In this document: positions 39,336 to 40,594 of the stretch, piece by piece
Position numbering within the stretch: position 1 is the first letter of the stretch
Layout: each line of letters begins with the position of its first letter
Assembly: GCA_021795395.1 (NCBI GenBank)
Contig: JAJYPN010000025.1
Span: 1-40,594 of the forward strand
Direction of reading: 5' to 3'
DNA length: 40,594 nucleotides
DNA from: Pseudomonadota bacterium
GTDB lineage: Bacteria > Pseudomonadota > Gammaproteobacteria > Burkholderiales > Sulfuriferulaceae
Notes under the pieces: generated by a model
The model's input: only the letters and a program-made list of their open reading frames with translations
Told to the model about the DNA's origin: nothing
Database searches by the model: none
Position numbers and translations under genes: made by a program

Positions 39336-40594
39336 CTAACGCACAACAGGCAGTTCCAGCCAGTTGGTGGTATACGCCGGGCTACGGTTTTCGGTTTTCG
39401 CCAGCCATGTCTGATTGATGCCGTTGCTCGCCGGCCGGATCGTGTCCGTACCCATTTTGAGATTGATTTTATCCAGCACGGACATGAGATCGGATGATAG
39501 GGCCGCCTTGTGGACGTCGGCAAACAAATCGCCTTGCCGTATCGCTGCTGGCGTGATTTCCGCGAGTGCGACGAATGCTTTCTGATATTCGTAACCGGGG
39601 CGGTAGATACTGCGCAAACCCGCCAGAGCCGCGGCGACAAGCTGGCTGGTATTACTGCTGGCCCGAGCGAGCGCCAGGCTGGTGCCGGGATGATATTGAG
39701 GCAGATCTTCCCTGTGCGGATTGGTGCGCAGACTGACATGAACGGTTGCTGCGACCGAGGCCTGACGTCGCAGTTTTTCGGCGGCACGCGTCATGTAAGT
39801 GCTGACGGCTTCTTCCAGTTCCGCCAGTTCGGTGACGTAGCGGCCGAAACTGCGGGAACTGACGATCTGCTGTCTGGGCGGATCGATGTCGCTCAGATCG
39901 AGGCAGGATTCGCCGCGCAATTCGCGTACCGTGCGTTCGACGACGACGCCGAAGCGATTGCGCAGACGCGTGATATCGAAATCGCGCAATTGCCGTACCG
40001 TTCGTATGCCTCCGGCCTGCAATTGCGCGGCCAGCTTTCGGCCTATGCCCCATATTTCGCGGATTTCCAGATCGGCGAAGAGCGCTTCCAGTTTCTCCGT
40101 CGGCATGGTCTCGAAATTGCATATCCCATCGTATCCGGCATGTTTTTTGGCGATCTGGTTGGCCAGTTTGGCCAGCGTTTTAGTCGCGGCGATACCGACG
40201 CTCACCGGTACGCCAGTCCATTGCCGGATGCGCTGGCGGATGCGTTGCCCGAAATCTGCAAGATCGCCGGGCATGCCGGCCAGATCCAGAAAACATTCGT
40301 CGATGCTGTATATTTCCTGCCGCGGGCTGAATTCGCTCAAAATCGACATCACCCGATTGGACATATCCGCGTATAACGCATAATTGGAAGACAGGGCGAC
40401 TATGCCGTGTTTTCGGGCCAGGGTCTTAAGCTTGAACCATGGTTCGCCCATCGGTACGCCCAACGCTCGTGCTTCGGCGCTGCGCGCCACCACGCAGCCG
40501 TCGTTGTTGGAGAGCACGACCACGGGAACATGTTCGAGGCGGGGGTTGAATACGCGTTCGGCGCTGACGTAAAAATTGTTGACGTCGACCAGAG
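39336..40594 (-). CDS. umuC: DNA polymerase V subunit UmuC (5' end cut by the window edge)
   Basis: A Y-family translesion polymerase catalytic subunit, made in the SOS response. About 419 codons are visible; only a few N-terminal residues lie outside. [17 protein letters not shown] carries the first catalytic Asp and the steric-gate Tyr region. [20 protein letters not shown] and [10 protein letters not shown] (second Asp-Glu pair) follow. [19 protein letters not shown] and [12 protein letters not shown] (helix-hairpin-helix) lead to the little-finger domain and a UmuC-specific C-terminus ([20 protein letters not shown]). The partner umuD would lie just outside to the right. It is convergent with the iron cluster. 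Confidence 0.96.
   Translation of the reverse strand, partial: LVDVNNFYVSAERVFNPRLEHVPVVVLSNNDGCVVARSAEARALGVPMGEPWFKLKTLARKHGIVALSSNYALYADMSNRVMSILSEFSPRQEIYSIDECFLDLAGMPGDLADFGQRIRQRIRQWTGVPVSVGIAATKTLAKLANQIAKKHAGYDGICNFETMPTEKLEALFADLEIREIWGIGRKLAAQLQAGGIRTVRQLRDFDITRLRNRFGVVVERTVRELRGESCLDLSDIDPPRQQIVSSRSFGRYVTELAELEEAVSTYMTRAAEKLRRQASVAATVHVSLRTNPHREDLPQYHPGTSLALARASSNTSQLVAAALAGLRSIYRPGYEYQKAFVALAEITPAAIRQGDLFADVHKAALSSDLMSVLDKINLKMGTDTIRPASNGINQTWLAKTENRSPAYTTNWLELPVVR

Overview
The window looks like the chromosome of a facultatively anaerobic proteobacterium, most likely a betaproteobacterium of the Nitrosomonadales/Gallionellaceae type. This is an inference from gene content, not a database match. 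The indicators are an O2-independent ubiquinone set (ubiU, ubiV, ubiT), class III ribonucleotide reductase (nrdD/nrdG), HemN, NnrS, a HiPIP next to a cytochrome-porin protein, and several iron-handling genes. I saw no rRNA, tRNA, CRISPR array, intact insertion sequence or prophage. Both ends cut a gene: ligD on the left and umuC on the right.

Layout. 1-3573 (minus strand) is a non-homologous end-joining operon: a Fet4-like membrane protein, Ku and LigD. 3872-9903 holds a glutathione-independent formaldehyde dehydrogenase-like enzyme, an AsmA-family protein, hemN and a nitronate monooxygenase-like flavoenzyme. 10175-12714 (minus) is an electron-transfer set: an outer-membrane monoheme cytochrome-porin, a diheme c-type lipoprotein and a HiPIP. 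12988-15780 holds pdxS-pdxT and a protein with three tandem 6-pyruvoyl-tetrahydropterin-synthase-like domains. 15808-22920 is the anaerobic-respiration block: nnrS diverges from a plus-strand operon of a YhcC-like radical SAM gene, ubiU, ubiV, a lipoate ligase-DUF116 fusion, ubiT and a DUF2249-hemerythrin protein. An FNR/DNR box sits exactly at the class II activator position for that operon. 22984-26776 has a cupin and the anaerobic ribonucleotide reductase genes, in which the glycyl-radical domain is a separate 64-residue gene.

26847-29273 is accessory: two toxin-antitoxin pairs separated by the 3' remnant of a carboxymuconolactone decarboxylase-like gene, then a MerR regulator with its own 19-bp-spacer promoter and an intact member of that decarboxylase family. 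29343-31950 (minus) is an unusual three-gene operon of two 2-oxoglutarate/Fe(II) oxygenases and a protein with apparently three Rid (YjgF)-type domains. 32323-35745 is a GlrK-lipoprotein-GlrR (QseE-QseG-QseF) sigma-54 two-component operon. 35839-36965 is an AT-richer island with a deoxyribosyltransferase/TIR-like protein, a 55-residue partner overlapping its start codon, and a decayed IS630-family transposase end. 37159-39279 is a Fur-box-controlled iron cluster (cupredoxin-like periplasmic protein, FTR1 permease, outer-membrane beta-barrel). umuC closes the window.

The most noteworthy items are the split NrdD, the lipoate ligase-DUF116 gene inside the ubi operon, the triple-domain PTPS and Rid proteins, the two-oxygenase/Rid operon, the TIR/NDT-like two-gene module and the cytochrome-porin/diheme cytochrome/HiPIP chain.
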